Source of the DNA: Bacteroidaceae bacterium
Lineage (GTDB): Bacteria; Bacteroidota; Bacteroidia; Bacteroidales; Bacteroidaceae
Assembly (NCBI GenBank): GCA_017551845.1
Contig: JAFZKR010000072.1
Span: forward strand, 1-64,000
Length of the DNA: 64,000 bases
Direction: 5' to 3'
Within the stretch, counting starts at the first letter, position 1. The number at the start of each line of letters is the position of its first letter. Below the pieces are notes generated by a model. It did not search any database and was not told the origin of the DNA. It saw only the letters and a list, made by a program, of their open reading frames with translations. The position numbers were made by a program, and so were the translations under genes. Shown here in pieces: positions 53,699 to 61,624 of this stretch.

Positions 53699-55114
53699 AT
53701 GGAACTATACACCGACCTGCCGTACAAGGTGGCAGATATAAAACTGGCCGATTTCGGACGCAAGGAGATTGAGATGGCCGAGAAAGAGATGCCGGGCCTG
53801 ATGGCTCTCCGCAGGAAGTATCGTGACTCAAAACCGCTCAAGGGTGCCCGTATCATGGGTTCCCTGCACATGACAATTCAGACTGCCGTCCTAATCGAGA
53901 CACTGCATGAATTAGGTGCTGAGATACGCTGGTGTTCCTGCAACATATATTCGACTCAGGACCACGCCGCTGCCGCCATTGCTGCGGCCGGCAGTGCCGC
54001 AGTATTTGCCTGGAAAGGTGAAACTGCGCAGGAGTACTGGTGGTGTACGCTCCAAGCCCTGAACTTTCCTGAAGGCGGTCCCAATATGATTGTAGATGAC
54101 GGTGGTGATGCCACGCTTATGATACATCTGGGAGTAAAGGGAGAGAAAGACCCCAAGGCTCTGGATTATGATGCGGAGTCGGCCGATGAACGTGAGCTCT
54201 TGGCTGCTCTCAAGCAGGTGTTTGAAGTCCGAGGTGGCAGTTACTGGCGTAATATGGCCGCCGGAATACGTGGAGTGAGCGAAGAAACCACCACAGGCGT
54301 ACACCGTCTATACCGTATGCAACAGAACGGTGAGTTGCTGTTTCCCGCTTTCAATGTTAACGACTCAGTAACCAAGAGCAAGTTCGATAACCTCTACGGA
54401 TGCCGTGAGTCATTGGCTGACGGAATCAAGCGTGCCACCGATGTTATGATTGCCGGTAAGGTTTGTGTGGTGTGCGGCTTTGGCGAAGTGGGCAAGGGAT
54501 GTGCTCAGAGTATGCGTTCTTACGGAGCCCGGGTACTGATTACCGAGATTGATCCGATATGTGCACTTCAGGCTGCTATGGAGGGTTATGAGGTTGTGAC
54601 AATGGAGGAGGCGGCTCCCGTCGGGAATATTTTCGTGACTACTACCGGAAATATAGATGTAATAACCACGGAGCATCTGAAAGTAATGCCTGACCAGGCA
54701 ATCGTGTGCAACATAGGCCATTTCGACAGTGAGATTCAGGTTGAAAAACTTAAGAAACTGCCTGGCATGAAGTGTCAGAACATAAAACCTCAGGTGGACC
54801 GCTGGTTCTTCCCAGACGGGCACAGTATCATCCTGCTTGCTGATGGCCGTTTGGTGAATTTGGGTTGTGCTACAGGACATCCCAGCTTTGTCATGAGTAA
54901 CAGTTTCACCAACCAGACGCTGGCTCAGATTGAACTTTTCAGCAAGGATTATCCGGTCGATGTCTTCCGCCTTCCCAAACATCTTGACGAGGAGGTGGCC
55001 CGTCTGCATCTTGAGAGTATAGGCGTACATCTTACCAGGCTCACTCAGACTCAGGCGGATTATATAGGTGTACCTGTAGATGGGCCATATAAAGCTGAGC
55101 ACTATCGTTATTGA
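53699..55114 (+). CDS. ahcY: Adenosylhomocysteinase
   Basis: This 471-residue cytoplasmic enzyme splits S-adenosylhomocysteine into adenosine and homocysteine, closing the SAM cycle begun by MetK at 4.6 kb. [21 protein letters not shown] (N-terminal signature), [17 protein letters not shown] (catalytic Lys and Asp), [15 protein letters not shown] (NAD loop) and the C-terminal KAEHYRY are intact. The ATG at 53699 fits homologues ([14 protein letters not shown]); an upstream TTG frame is unlikely. Confidence 0.97.
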   Translation: MELYTDLPYKVADIKLADFGRKEIEMAEKEMPGLMALRRKYRDSKPLKGARIMGSLHMTIQTAVLIETLHELGAEIRWCSCNIYSTQDHAAAAIAAAGSAAVFAWKGETAQEYWWCTLQALNFPEGGPNMIVDDGGDATLMIHLGVKGEKDPKALDYDAESADERELLAALKQVFEVRGGSYWRNMAAGIRGVSEETTTGVHRLYRMQQNGELLFPAFNVNDSVTKSKFDNLYGCRESLADGIKRATDVMIAGKVCVVCGFGEVGKGCAQSMRSYGARVLITEIDPICALQAAMEGYEVVTMEEAAPVGNIFVTTTGNIDVITTEHLKVMPDQAIVCNIGHFDSEIQVEKLKKLPGMKCQNIKPQVDRWFFPDGHSIILLADGRLVNLGCATGHPSFVMSNSFTNQTLAQIELFSKDYPVDVFRLPKHLDEEVARLHLESIGVHLTRLTQTQADYIGVPVDGPYKAEHYRY

Positions 55115-55139
55115 ATAACAGATACATATAGCCTGTACA

Positions 55140-55718
55140 ATGGATAGAAAAAAGATTGTGGTTTATGGCGCATCCAGTCCAAGGGTCGAGAAGGTCTTTT
55201 CCGATGCTGCTTACCTTCTGGGATCCCTTATGGCAACCTCAGGACGGACCATAATTACAGGTGGTGGCGTCTCTGGTTTGATGGCAGCCGTCGAAGAGGG
55301 CTCACTCCGGAGCGGTGGGTATGTTATTGGTATCATACCTAAGTTCATGGTAGAGAATGGATGGATGTATGAGGGGCTCTCGGAGGTTATCAGGACCGAT
55401 GATATGCACCAGCGCAAAGAGCTTATGGCGGGTATGGCCGATGCTGTGGTAGCTCTTCCCGGAGGAACCGGAACTCTGGAGGAACTTCTTGAAATCATTA
55501 CCTGGAAAATGCTGGGTCTTTTTTCAAAACCCGTTGTTATTCTCAACACCGACGGTTATTATGACCCTCTTCTCCTTCTGCTTGACCGTGCCGTGGAGCG
55601 CAATTTCATGAACAAGGCTTTCCTTTCCGCCTGGGAAGTGGCTATGACTCCAGAACAGGTTATGGAAATAATTGAGAGCTCACCGGAGTGGGTATGCCCC
55701 GTTGACAAATATAACTGA
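55140..55718 (+). CDS. LOG-family Rossmann-fold protein (TIGR00730)
   Basis: This 192-residue protein has the LOG signature PGGTGTLEELLE and the start VVYGASSPRVEKVFSDAAYLLG, with LRSGGYVIGIIP between. LOG proteins of this type often split nucleoside 5'-monophosphates into base and ribose 5-phosphate (cytokinin-activating activity in plants); in bacteria the physiological substrate is mostly unknown. It lies 25 bases after ahcY and 22 before the DUF4271 gene, so it is probably part of the same plus-strand unit. Confidence 0.9.
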   Translation: MDRKKIVVYGASSPRVEKVFSDAAYLLGSLMATSGRTIITGGGVSGLMAAVEEGSLRSGGYVIGIIPKFMVENGWMYEGLSEVIRTDDMHQRKELMAGMADAVVALPGGTGTLEELLEIITWKMLGLFSKPVVILNTDGYYDPLLLLLDRAVERNFMNKAFLSAWEVAMTPEQVMEIIESSPEWVCPVDKYN

Positions 55719-55740
55719 TTTAACTCTCTGTACGTCAAAT

Positions 55741-56433
55741 ATGATACAGTTCCCGCATTTCCAGTTTTCGGAAGAGATGTCAGGAATGGACTGTTTTCTG
55801 CTGTTGCTCATTATTGTGGTTCTGGTCATGGTTCTGACTATAGGACCAGAGAGACACTGTTATGTGGAATCAATAGCTTCGATGTTCCGTTACAGGAGTT
55901 CCGATACGGAGTTCATATATCCTTCGGGCTCTCTTTTCCGTGGTATCGTGGTTTTTCTGGCATCATGTGCCTCCTTTGGTCTGATGCTTTGTTCAATTGA
56001 AGGGGATTTTTCTCTGGATGGCGGTCGTGGGCTTATTCTTTTTGCATTCGGATCGTTTTTCGCTGCGTGTTTCTATCTTGTTAAACTTATTCTCTATATG
56101 AGTGTGAACAGCCGTCTTTTCCGTAAGCAGATAATCTCAGTGAAACCGTCCCGCTGGAACGGTTTCTTCAATATGTTATTTTCTGTTTCCGGAGTTATGT
56201 TCCTTGTCGTGGCTCTGATTGTGACTTTCTTCGGAATACCCCGCCTGTACGGCATGATATTGGCTTTTTCGGTGCCTGTTTTCATCGAATTAGGGGTAAT
56301 TTACAAGATCAAGAGTTCGTTATTTAAAAATAAAGTTAGCGGATTAGATTTTTTTTACTACCTTTGTGCGCTCGAATTCAGTCCTTTGGCTTTGGCCATC
56401 CCGGTACTGATGCGGGTTATGTATTCAATTTAA
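55741..56433 (+). CDS. DUF4271 membrane protein
   Basis: This 230-residue protein has about five membrane helices (LLLLIIVVLVMVLTI, GIVVFLASCASFGLMLC, GLILFAFGSFFAACFYLVKLILY and two more) and ends in the DUF4271-type FYYLCALEFSPLALAIPVLMR. Function unknown; in Bacteroidota the gene is regularly followed by hemD, as here (12 bases). The ATG at 55741 is chosen; a longer frame to 55672 overlaps the LOG gene. Confidence 0.85.
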   Translation: MIQFPHFQFSEEMSGMDCFLLLLIIVVLVMVLTIGPERHCYVESIASMFRYRSSDTEFIYPSGSLFRGIVVFLASCASFGLMLCSIEGDFSLDGGRGLILFAFGSFFAACFYLVKLILYMSVNSRLFRKQIISVKPSRWNGFFNMLFSVSGVMFLVVALIVTFFGIPRLYGMILAFSVPVFIELGVIYKIKSSLFKNKVSGLDFFYYLCALEFSPLALAIPVLMRVMYSI

Positions 56434-56445
56434 AACATCCAGACC

Positions 56446-57192
56446 TTGGAAATCAAGAGAATCCTCATCTCTCAGCCTCAGCCTGCAAATGGCAAGTCCC
56501 CTTATTTCGATTTGGCTGAGAAATACGGCGTTGAATTCGTTTTCAAGCCGTTCATCCGCGTTGAAAGCCTTACAGCCAAGGAATTCAGACAGCAGAGAGT
56601 TTCCATCCTAGACCATACGGCTGTAGTGTTCACTTCCCGTCATGCCGTGGATCATTTCTTTAACCTTTGCGCTGAATTGAGAGTCAATGTTCCGGATGAC
56701 ATGAAATACTTCTGCATAACTGAGACAGTTTCCCTCTATATCCAAAAGTATGTCCAGTACAGGAAACGCAAGGTCTTTTTCGGCACGACCGGTAAGGTTG
56801 ACAGCCTGCTCACTCCCATTCTGAAGCACAAGACCGAGAAGTACCTGATTCCCATGTCCAATGTTCACACTGACGAACTCAAATCACTTCTTGACGCAAA
56901 CGGCATTAGCCACACCGAGGCTGTCATGTACAGGACTGTGAGCAATGAAGTCGATGCTGAGGAACTCAAGTCATATGACATGATCGTATTCTTCAGTCCG
57001 GCCGGAATAGAGTCGCTGAAGAGCAACGCTCCTGATTTCGTACAGGGAAACAAGATAATAGGCTGTTTTGGACAGACTACAGCCGATGCCATCCGTAATG
57101 CAGGACTCAGGCTGGACATTGAAGCTCCCGTGCCTGGAATAACTTCTATGTCAGCGGCAATTGACAAGTATCTGTCGGAAGTGAAAAAGTAA
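56446..57192 (+). CDS. hemD: Uroporphyrinogen-III synthase, TTG start
   Basis: This 248-residue protein follows the HemD fold: two similar alpha/beta halves with VVFTSRHAVDHFF, YCITETVSLYIQKY-type central region and MIVFFSPAGIESL, IIGCFGQTTADAI near the end. The enzyme closes hydroxymethylbilane to uroporphyrinogen III in heme and siroheme synthesis. The start codon is TTG at 56446 (EIKRILISQPQP follows), supported by homologous N-termini; no ATG fits. A strong terminator follows the stop. Confidence 0.9.
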   Translation: MEIKRILISQPQPANGKSPYFDLAEKYGVEFVFKPFIRVESLTAKEFRQQRVSILDHTAVVFTSRHAVDHFFNLCAELRVNVPDDMKYFCITETVSLYIQKYVQYRKRKVFFGTTGKVDSLLTPILKHKTEKYLIPMSNVHTDELKSLLDANGISHTEAVMYRTVSNEVDAEELKSYDMIVFFSPAGIESLKSNAPDFVQGNKIIGCFGQTTADAIRNAGLRLDIEAPVPGITSMSAAIDKYLSEVKK

Positions 57193-57209
57193 TCTTTACT
57201 GAACTTATA

Positions 57210-57250
57210 CGGGTCCCTGCTGTTTGATAACCGTTAGGGACCCGCATTTT
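57210..57250 (+). terminator. Terminator between hemD and rnpA
   Basis: CGGGTCCCT (57210-57218) pairs perfectly with AGGGACCCG (57236-57244) and is followed by CATTTTTTAT. It should end the ahcY-hemD transcript just 9 bases before rnpA, so rnpA needs leak-through or a promoter inside the loop region. Confidence 0.85.
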
Positions 57251-57258
57251 TTATATGT

Positions 57259-57681
57259 ATGAACAAGGTTTACGGCTTTGACAAATCAGAGCGTCTCTGC
57301 AGCGGTAAGCTGACTGACCGTCTCTTCAATGAAGGCAATCGTTCTGTCGGGTCTTTTCCTGTCAGGCTTGTCTGGTTGGAGCTTCCGTCAGGAGAGACCG
57401 GCAAGGTGCAGGTCCTTCTTAGCGTACCCAAACGTAGATTCCGTCATGCCGTTGACCGTAATCGTGTCAAGAGGCAGCTGAGAGAATTCTACCGGCTTGA
57501 GTGCGGAGAACTCAAACAGTTTGTGAAGAATCGGGGGAAATGTCTGTTGATAGGAATTCTGTTTACCGACAACACATTGTGGGAAACTGAGAAACTTGTT
57601 CCCAGGCTCAGGTCCGCCTTTGACCGGTTACTCTCGGTACTGTCATCGGAAAACAGTTCCGTACAGAAGGATGAAGTATGA
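57259..57681 (+). CDS. rnpA: Ribonuclease P protein component
   Basis: This 140-residue basic protein binds RNase P RNA and helps cut tRNA precursors. [28 protein letters not shown] holds the RNR signature (here NRVKRQLRE), and [13 protein letters not shown] is the first strand region. It overlaps yidD by 4 bases (ATGA), the usual arrangement. Confidence 0.94.
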   Translation: MNKVYGFDKSERLCSGKLTDRLFNEGNRSVGSFPVRLVWLELPSGETGKVQVLLSVPKRRFRHAVDRNRVKRQLREFYRLECGELKQFVKNRGKCLLIGILFTDNTLWETEKLVPRLRSAFDRLLSVLSSENSSVQKDEV

Positions 57682-57920
57682 GTAATTTGTCAAGAAAAAT
57701 CGCAATTGGTGCCAGCTGGCTGCTTATTCTCCCCATCCGTTTTTACCGGAAGTTCATCTCTCCTTTGACTCCTCCTTCCTGCCGTTTTGTTCCCACATGT
57801 TCAGAGTATGCCATCGAGGCTCTCCGGAAACATGGTCCTTTCAAAGGGAGTTGGCTTGCTTTCAAACGTATTTTGAGATGCCGCCCCGGAGGCGGCTCAG
57901 GATATGATCCCGTTCCGTGA
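57678..57920 (+). CDS. yidD: Membrane protein insertion efficiency factor YidD
   Basis: This 80-residue protein has the YidD signature [31 protein letters not shown] and GGSGYDPVP, with the three conserved cysteines present. It helps YidC-dependent insertion of inner-membrane proteins. The overlap with rnpA and the short distance to the TatD-like gene match the conserved order in this phylum. Confidence 0.94.
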   Translation: MSNLSRKIAIGASWLLILPIRFYRKFISPLTPPSCRFVPTCSEYAIEALRKHGPFKGSWLAFKRILRCRPGGGSGYDPVP

Positions 57921-57921
57921 A

Positions 57922-58545
57922 ATGAAGATAATAGATATTCATACACATATTCTTCCTGAAGTCCCGGGAACGGCATTAGTGTGCATAGGGTGTGGTCCTT
58001 TACCTGTAGGACACGGCCATCTCTTCAGTGCGGGACTTCACCCCTGGGATGTCACGGGCGATGATGATGAGTCTTTCCGCAGTTTGGAAAAGCTTCTTGC
58101 ATCGCCGCAGGTACTGGCGGTTGGAGAGTGTGGTTTTGATACCCTTCGCGGTCCCGCTCCGGAACTTCAGGAGAAGGCTTTTTTACGGCAGTTTGAATTG
58201 AGTGAGACTCATTCCAAACCCATGATCCTGCATGTGGTTAGGTATTTCGACAGGATAATACGGTTGAAAAACAGCCTCAAGCCGTCTCAGAAATGGTTGA
58301 TTCATGGTTTCCGGGGTGGCCCTGAACAGGCTCGCCAACTTATAGGTTGCGGTTTTTTCCTCGCTTCAGGCTGCACCGCCCGTGAAGAGACCCTCAAAGC
58401 ATTTCCTCAGGAATCCCTGTTGGCGGAGACTGACGGGAAATGCGATATACGGACCGTTATCGGAAGAATAGCCGGTTTCAGGGAGTTGGATTATCTGCGG
58501 ACGGAGAAGCTCATTGAATCCAATATCTCAGACTTTTTCGCATGA
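57922..58545 (+). CDS. Short TatD-family metal-dependent hydrolase
   Basis: This 207-residue protein has the metal-binding set of TatD enzymes: [29 protein letters not shown] and LAETDGK. It is shorter than the 255-265 residues of E. coli TatD because several helices between strands are trimmed, as in other Bacteroidota forms next to yidD. TatD proteins are 3'-5' nucleases or D-aminoacyl-tRNA-related hydrolases; the substrate of the short form is not known. The ATG at 57922 follows the yidD stop; 57904 inside yidD is an alternative. Confidence 0.85.
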   Translation: MKIIDIHTHILPEVPGTALVCIGCGPLPVGHGHLFSAGLHPWDVTGDDDESFRSLEKLLASPQVLAVGECGFDTLRGPAPELQEKAFLRQFELSETHSKPMILHVVRYFDRIIRLKNSLKPSQKWLIHGFRGGPEQARQLIGCGFFLASGCTAREETLKAFPQESLLAETDGKCDIRTVIGRIAGFRELDYLRTEKLIESNISDFFA

Positions 58546-58546
58546 A

Positions 58547-58578
58547 TTTGCACTGTTCGCTTAAGAGTTGTACCTTTG
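58547..58578 (+). promoter_or_regulatory. tyrS promoter
   Basis: TTTG (58547-58550), a 20-base spacer and TACCTTTG (58571-58578) match the consensus fully, 20 bases before the tyrS ATG. The promoter rests on the last codon of the TatD-like gene. Confidence 0.78.
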
Positions 58579-58598
58579 CGGACCAAAACAACATAACG

Positions 58599-59897
58599 AT
58601 GACAGATTTTGTAGAAGAACTTACATGGAGGGGTATGGTTCACCAGATGATGCCCGGGACCGATGAACTCCTCAAGAAGGAGCAGGTCACAGCTTATGTA
58701 GGATTTGATCCCACCGCTGACTCCCTTCACATCGGACATTTGTGCAGTATAATGATTTTGCGTCATTTCCAGAGGTGCGGACACAAACCGATGGCTCTCA
58801 TCGGCGGAGCAACCGGCATGATAGGTGACCCGAGCGGCAAATCGCAGGAACGCAACCTGTTGAACGAGGATACTCTGCGTCATAATGTCGAGTGCATTAA
58901 GAAACAGCTCGCTAAGTTCCTTGATTTTGACAGCGATGCTTCGAATAAGGCTGAACTTGTAAATAATTATGACTGGTTGAAGAACCTGACTTTCCTGGAG
59001 TTCTCACGGGATATAGGCAAACATATCACTGTGAATTACATGATGGCCAAGGACTCCGTCAAAAAACGTCTCAACGGTGAGGCAAGGGACGGACTCTCTT
59101 TCACGGAATTTACCTATCAGCTGCTTCAGGGATACGATTTTCTCTATCTTAACGAACATAAGAACTGCAAACTTCAGATGGGTGGCGCTGACCAGTGGGG
59201 TAATATCACTACAGGTGCGGAGCTTATACGCCGCATCAACGGAACCGAATGTTTCGCTCTTACCTGTCCTCTTATAACCAAGTCCGACGGTACCAAGTTC
59301 GGAAAAACCGAGGGTGGTAACGTATGGCTGAACCCCGAATACACATCGCCTTACAAGTTCTACCAGTTCTGGCTGAATGTGAGCGATGAGGATGCACGCC
59401 GTTACATCAAGATATTCACCAATATCACAAAGGAGGAGTGCGAGGATCTTATCTCCCGTCATGAGGCAGAGCCCCATCTGCGTCTTCTGCAGAAACGTCT
59501 AGCCAAGGATGTCACTTGTATGGTGCACAGTGTTGAGGATTATGAGTCGGCAGCATCGGCTTCGGAAATCCTTTTCAGCAGTTCGGGATCGTCTGACCAG
59601 CTGAAATCAATCGATGAATCCACTCTTCTTTCCGTTTTTGACGGTGTCCCCCAATACCGTTTTGACAGGAAGCGGCTCAGTGAGCAGATCAAGGCTTCGG
59701 ATTTTCTTACCGATGTATGCCCTGTGTTCTTCTCCAAGAGCGAGGCCAGGAAGATGATGCAGGGTGGAGGCGTCTCCATCAACAAAGAGAAGACATATGA
59801 CCACTCCCGCATATTCGTTGAGACTGACTTGATAGACGGACGCTATATTCTGTTGCAGAGAGGCAAGAAGAACTACTATCTGCTGATAGCGGAATAA
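58599..59897 (+). CDS. tyrS: Tyrosyl-tRNA synthetase
   Basis: This 432-residue class I synthetase has [12 protein letters not shown] (HIGH), the tyrosine pocket YDWLKNLT / [12 protein letters not shown] and KFGKTEGGN in the KMSKS position. A C-terminal S4-like RNA-binding domain ([20 protein letters not shown]) is present. The ATG at 58599 ([12 protein letters not shown]) fits homologues and the promoter just upstream; the frame from 58542 starts before the promoter and is rejected. Confidence 0.97.
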   Translation: MTDFVEELTWRGMVHQMMPGTDELLKKEQVTAYVGFDPTADSLHIGHLCSIMILRHFQRCGHKPMALIGGATGMIGDPSGKSQERNLLNEDTLRHNVECIKKQLAKFLDFDSDASNKAELVNNYDWLKNLTFLEFSRDIGKHITVNYMMAKDSVKKRLNGEARDGLSFTEFTYQLLQGYDFLYLNEHKNCKLQMGGADQWGNITTGAELIRRINGTECFALTCPLITKSDGTKFGKTEGGNVWLNPEYTSPYKFYQFWLNVSDEDARRYIKIFTNITKEECEDLISRHEAEPHLRLLQKRLAKDVTCMVHSVEDYESAASASEILFSSSGSSDQLKSIDESTLLSVFDGVPQYRFDRKRLSEQIKASDFLTDVCPVFFSKSEARKMMQGGGVSINKEKTYDHSRIFVETDLIDGRYILLQRGKKNYYLLIAE

Positions 59898-59908
59898 AGT
59901 TTTTGCAC

Positions 59909-59916
59909 TATCTTTG
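59909..59916 (+). promoter_or_regulatory. tRNA-Gln promoter, -7 element TATCTTTG
   Basis: TATCTTTG lies 41 bases before the tRNA 5' end. The -33 region has no TTG at the right distance; TTTTG at 59901-59905 is too close. Confidence 0.5.
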
Positions 59917-59956
59917 CATCCGGATTCAGGGTTTGTCCCTATCGTCTTTAAGGCAT

Positions 59957-60026
59957 TGTCGTATGGTGTAATGGTAGCACAACAGGTTTTGGTTCTGTTT
60001 GTCCTGGTTCGAATCCGGGTACGACA
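59957..60026 (+). tRNA. tRNA-Gln (anticodon UUG)
   Basis: The 70-base sequence folds into a full cloverleaf. Acceptor TGTCGTA (59957-59963) pairs with TACGACA (60020-60026). The D arm is GTG/CAC with TAATGGTAG. The anticodon stem ACAGG/TCTGT holds the loop TTTTGGT, anticodon TTG. The T arm is CCTGG-TTCGAAT-CCGGG. CCA is not encoded, as is common in this phylum. It is followed by a terminator at 60032. Confidence 0.95.
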
Positions 60027-60031
60027 GCTTG

Positions 60032-60060
60032 AAAAGAGGTCATTATTGGCCTCTTTTCTT
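60032..60060 (+). terminator. tRNA-Gln terminator
   Basis: AAAAGAGG (60032-60039) pairs with CCTCTTTT (60050-60057) around a 10-base loop and runs into more T and C. It lies 5 bases after the tRNA. Confidence 0.78.
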
Positions 60061-60224
60061 CCTTTTAAGGCCTCTTTTTGGGGATTTTTTCAGAAACCTT
60101 CTACAAGTATTTGTGGCCCATATTTTTGGAATAAAATTTAATTAATCTGAAACATGATTTAATGAAAATGGTTTCTGTAATGGACACAACGGTTCAAAAG
60201 TTAATTTCTATGGGACGTGGCGGT

Positions 60225-60255
60225 TTTGCAGGGTCATGGGACGGGTGTAACTTTG
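60225..60255 (+). promoter_or_regulatory. Promoter of the candidate small RNA
   Basis: TTTG (60225-60228), a 19-base spacer and TAACTTTG (60248-60255) match the Bacteroidota consensus exactly. No coding frame follows it before a terminator at 60346. Confidence 0.72.
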
Positions 60256-60259
60256 CGAC

Positions 60260-60377
60260 GTAAGTTTTCATGCACATATTTGGTTAGTAATTGACTTTCG
60301 TGAATTATTCTTCGAGCGTCTGGGAAGATACATGAAGAATGGAACAGGGGCTGCTTTTGCAGCCCCTTGCTCTTTTT
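60260..60377 (+). ncRNA. Candidate intergenic small RNA, about 110-118 nt
   Basis: A consensus promoter ends at 60255 and a strong intrinsic terminator ends at 60377, so a transcript of about 115 bases is expected. It has no open frame: the first ATG (60271) stops after five codons. Two hairpins are visible: ATTCTTC (60307-60313) / GAAGAAT (60334-60340), and the terminator stem AGGGGCTGC (60346-60354) / GCAGCCCCT (60359-60367) with a TTTT loop and the tail TGCTCTTTTT. I do not recognise a known family such as 6S, tmRNA or SRP RNA. The 5' end is an estimate. Confidence 0.55.
60346..60377 (+). terminator. Terminator of the candidate small RNA
   Basis: A perfect 9-bp GC-rich stem AGGGGCTGC/GCAGCCCCT with a TTTT loop is followed by TGCTCTTTTT. 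No annotated gene lies between the tRNA terminator and this hairpin. Confidence 0.82.
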
Positions 60378-60540
60378 ACGTCCGACGGTCATTAAGTTTT
60401 CTTTTCCCGTGTTCCTTTTTCCCGTTTTTGTTTTCATGTTTTGGGTTGACATGAACCAGTGAAAAGCGAGTTGAAGTAAAAAAACACCTTCAAACATGAA
60501 ATTTTTATTAATTTATAGTGCGCGCAAACAAAATAATCGT

Positions 60541-60548
60541 TAACTTTG
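60541..60548 (+). promoter_or_regulatory. GH43 promoter, -7 element TAACTTTG
   Basis: TAACTTTG lies 56 bases before the GH43 start and after the AT-rich tract 60490-60540. The -33 region shows no TTG, so the promoter may depend on an activator. Confidence 0.55.
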
Positions 60549-60604
60549 ACCGCTTTTGAGTGTTTTAAAGGACGTAATTACAAAAAATATTAACCAAAAG
60601 TCTT

Positions 60605-61570
60605 ATGAAGAAACGTTATCTCTTCCCTGCTGATTACATGGCTGACCCCTCAGTGCATGTGTTCAACGGCAGGGTTTACATTTATCCTTCACATGACTGG
60701 GAATGCGAGAATGTCGAGAATGACAATGGCGACCAGTACGTCATGAAGGATTATCACGTACTCTCCACGGACGACATCATGAACGGCGAGGTCGTTGATC
60801 ATGGAAAAGTTCTCGGTCTGGAGGATATACCATGGGCAGGACGTCAGCTCTGGGACTGCGACGTAGCCGAAAAAGACGGCAAGTATTACATGTATTTCCC
60901 CATGAAGGACAAGAATGACGTGTTCCATCATGGCGTGGCTGTTGCAGACCGTCCTGAGGGTCCGTTCATTCCTCAGCCGGATCCCATCCGTGGAAGTTAC
61001 AGCATCGACATGTGTGTTTTCAAGGATGATGACGGTGAGTACTATATGTATTTCGGAGGTCTTTGGGGCGGACAGCTTCAGCGTTACAAGGACAACAAAG
61101 CCCTTGAGGAGCCATATCTTCCGTCAGGCAAGGAGCCGGCTCTTCCCAGCCGCGTGGTGCGTCTGAGCAAGGACATGCTCCAGTTCGCCGAGGAACCCAG
61201 ACCTGTCGTGGTCGTTGACAAGGACGGCAAGCCTCTCACAGCCGATGATCCCCACCGTTTCTTCGAGGCCCAATGGGTTCACAAATACAACGGCAAGTAT
61301 TATTTCTCTTATTCCACAGGTGACACCCACATGCTCTGCTATGCTACGGGTGACAACCGTTTCGGACCTTTCACCTATCAGGGTGTAATTCTCACTCCAG
61401 TAGTGGGCTGGACTACACACCATTCTATAATAGAGTACAAGGGGAAGTGGTATCTTTTCCATCATGACAGTGTGCCTTCAGGAGGCAAGTCGTGGCTGCG
61501 CAGCCTCAAGGTTTGCGAGCTTGAGTATGATTCAGAAGGTCGTATCAAAACCATTGAGGGAATGGATTGA
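60605..61570 (+). CDS. Glycoside hydrolase family 43-like enzyme, cytoplasmic
   Basis: This 321-residue protein has the five-bladed propeller of family 43 with the base Asp14 (ADPS), the pKa-tuning Asp135 (SIDMCVF) and the acid Glu221 (FEAQW). Members remove arabinose, xylose or related sugars from plant glycans. It has no signal peptide (MKKRYLFPADYM), so it probably works on short imported oligosaccharides in the cytoplasm. The subfamily and substrate cannot be fixed by eye. A fasciclin-type lipoprotein gene follows after 54 bases on the same strand. Confidence 0.85.
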   Translation: MKKRYLFPADYMADPSVHVFNGRVYIYPSHDWECENVENDNGDQYVMKDYHVLSTDDIMNGEVVDHGKVLGLEDIPWAGRQLWDCDVAEKDGKYYMYFPMKDKNDVFHHGVAVADRPEGPFIPQPDPIRGSYSIDMCVFKDDDGEYYMYFGGLWGGQLQRYKDNKALEEPYLPSGKEPALPSRVVRLSKDMLQFAEEPRPVVVVDKDGKPLTADDPHRFFEAQWVHKYNGKYYFSYSTGDTHMLCYATGDNRFGPFTYQGVILTPVVGWTTHHSIIEYKGKWYLFHHDSVPSGGKSWLRSLKVCELEYDSEGRIKTIEGMD

Positions 61571-61624
61571 AAGCGTATCAGCGGATTTCCAAGATAATTC
61601 AACAATAAACAAATAACCTGTTAA

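Larger units (their letters stand above)
60027..60604 (+). other. 578-base gene-free region after tRNA-Gln
   Basis: The region holds the tRNA terminator (60032-60060), a promoter-terminator pair around a candidate small RNA (60225-60377), then a pyrimidine-rich stretch (60378-60450) and the GH43 -7 element (60541-60548). A minus-strand frame at 60234-60497 runs straight through the promoter, hairpin and pyrimidine tract and looks non-coding. No other gene is supported. Confidence 0.6.

Noticed and set aside
60234..60497. Minus-strand frame of 87 codons in the gap before GH43
   Set aside because: It runs through a promoter, a terminator stem and a pyrimidine tract on the other strand, and the protein is low-complexity basic.
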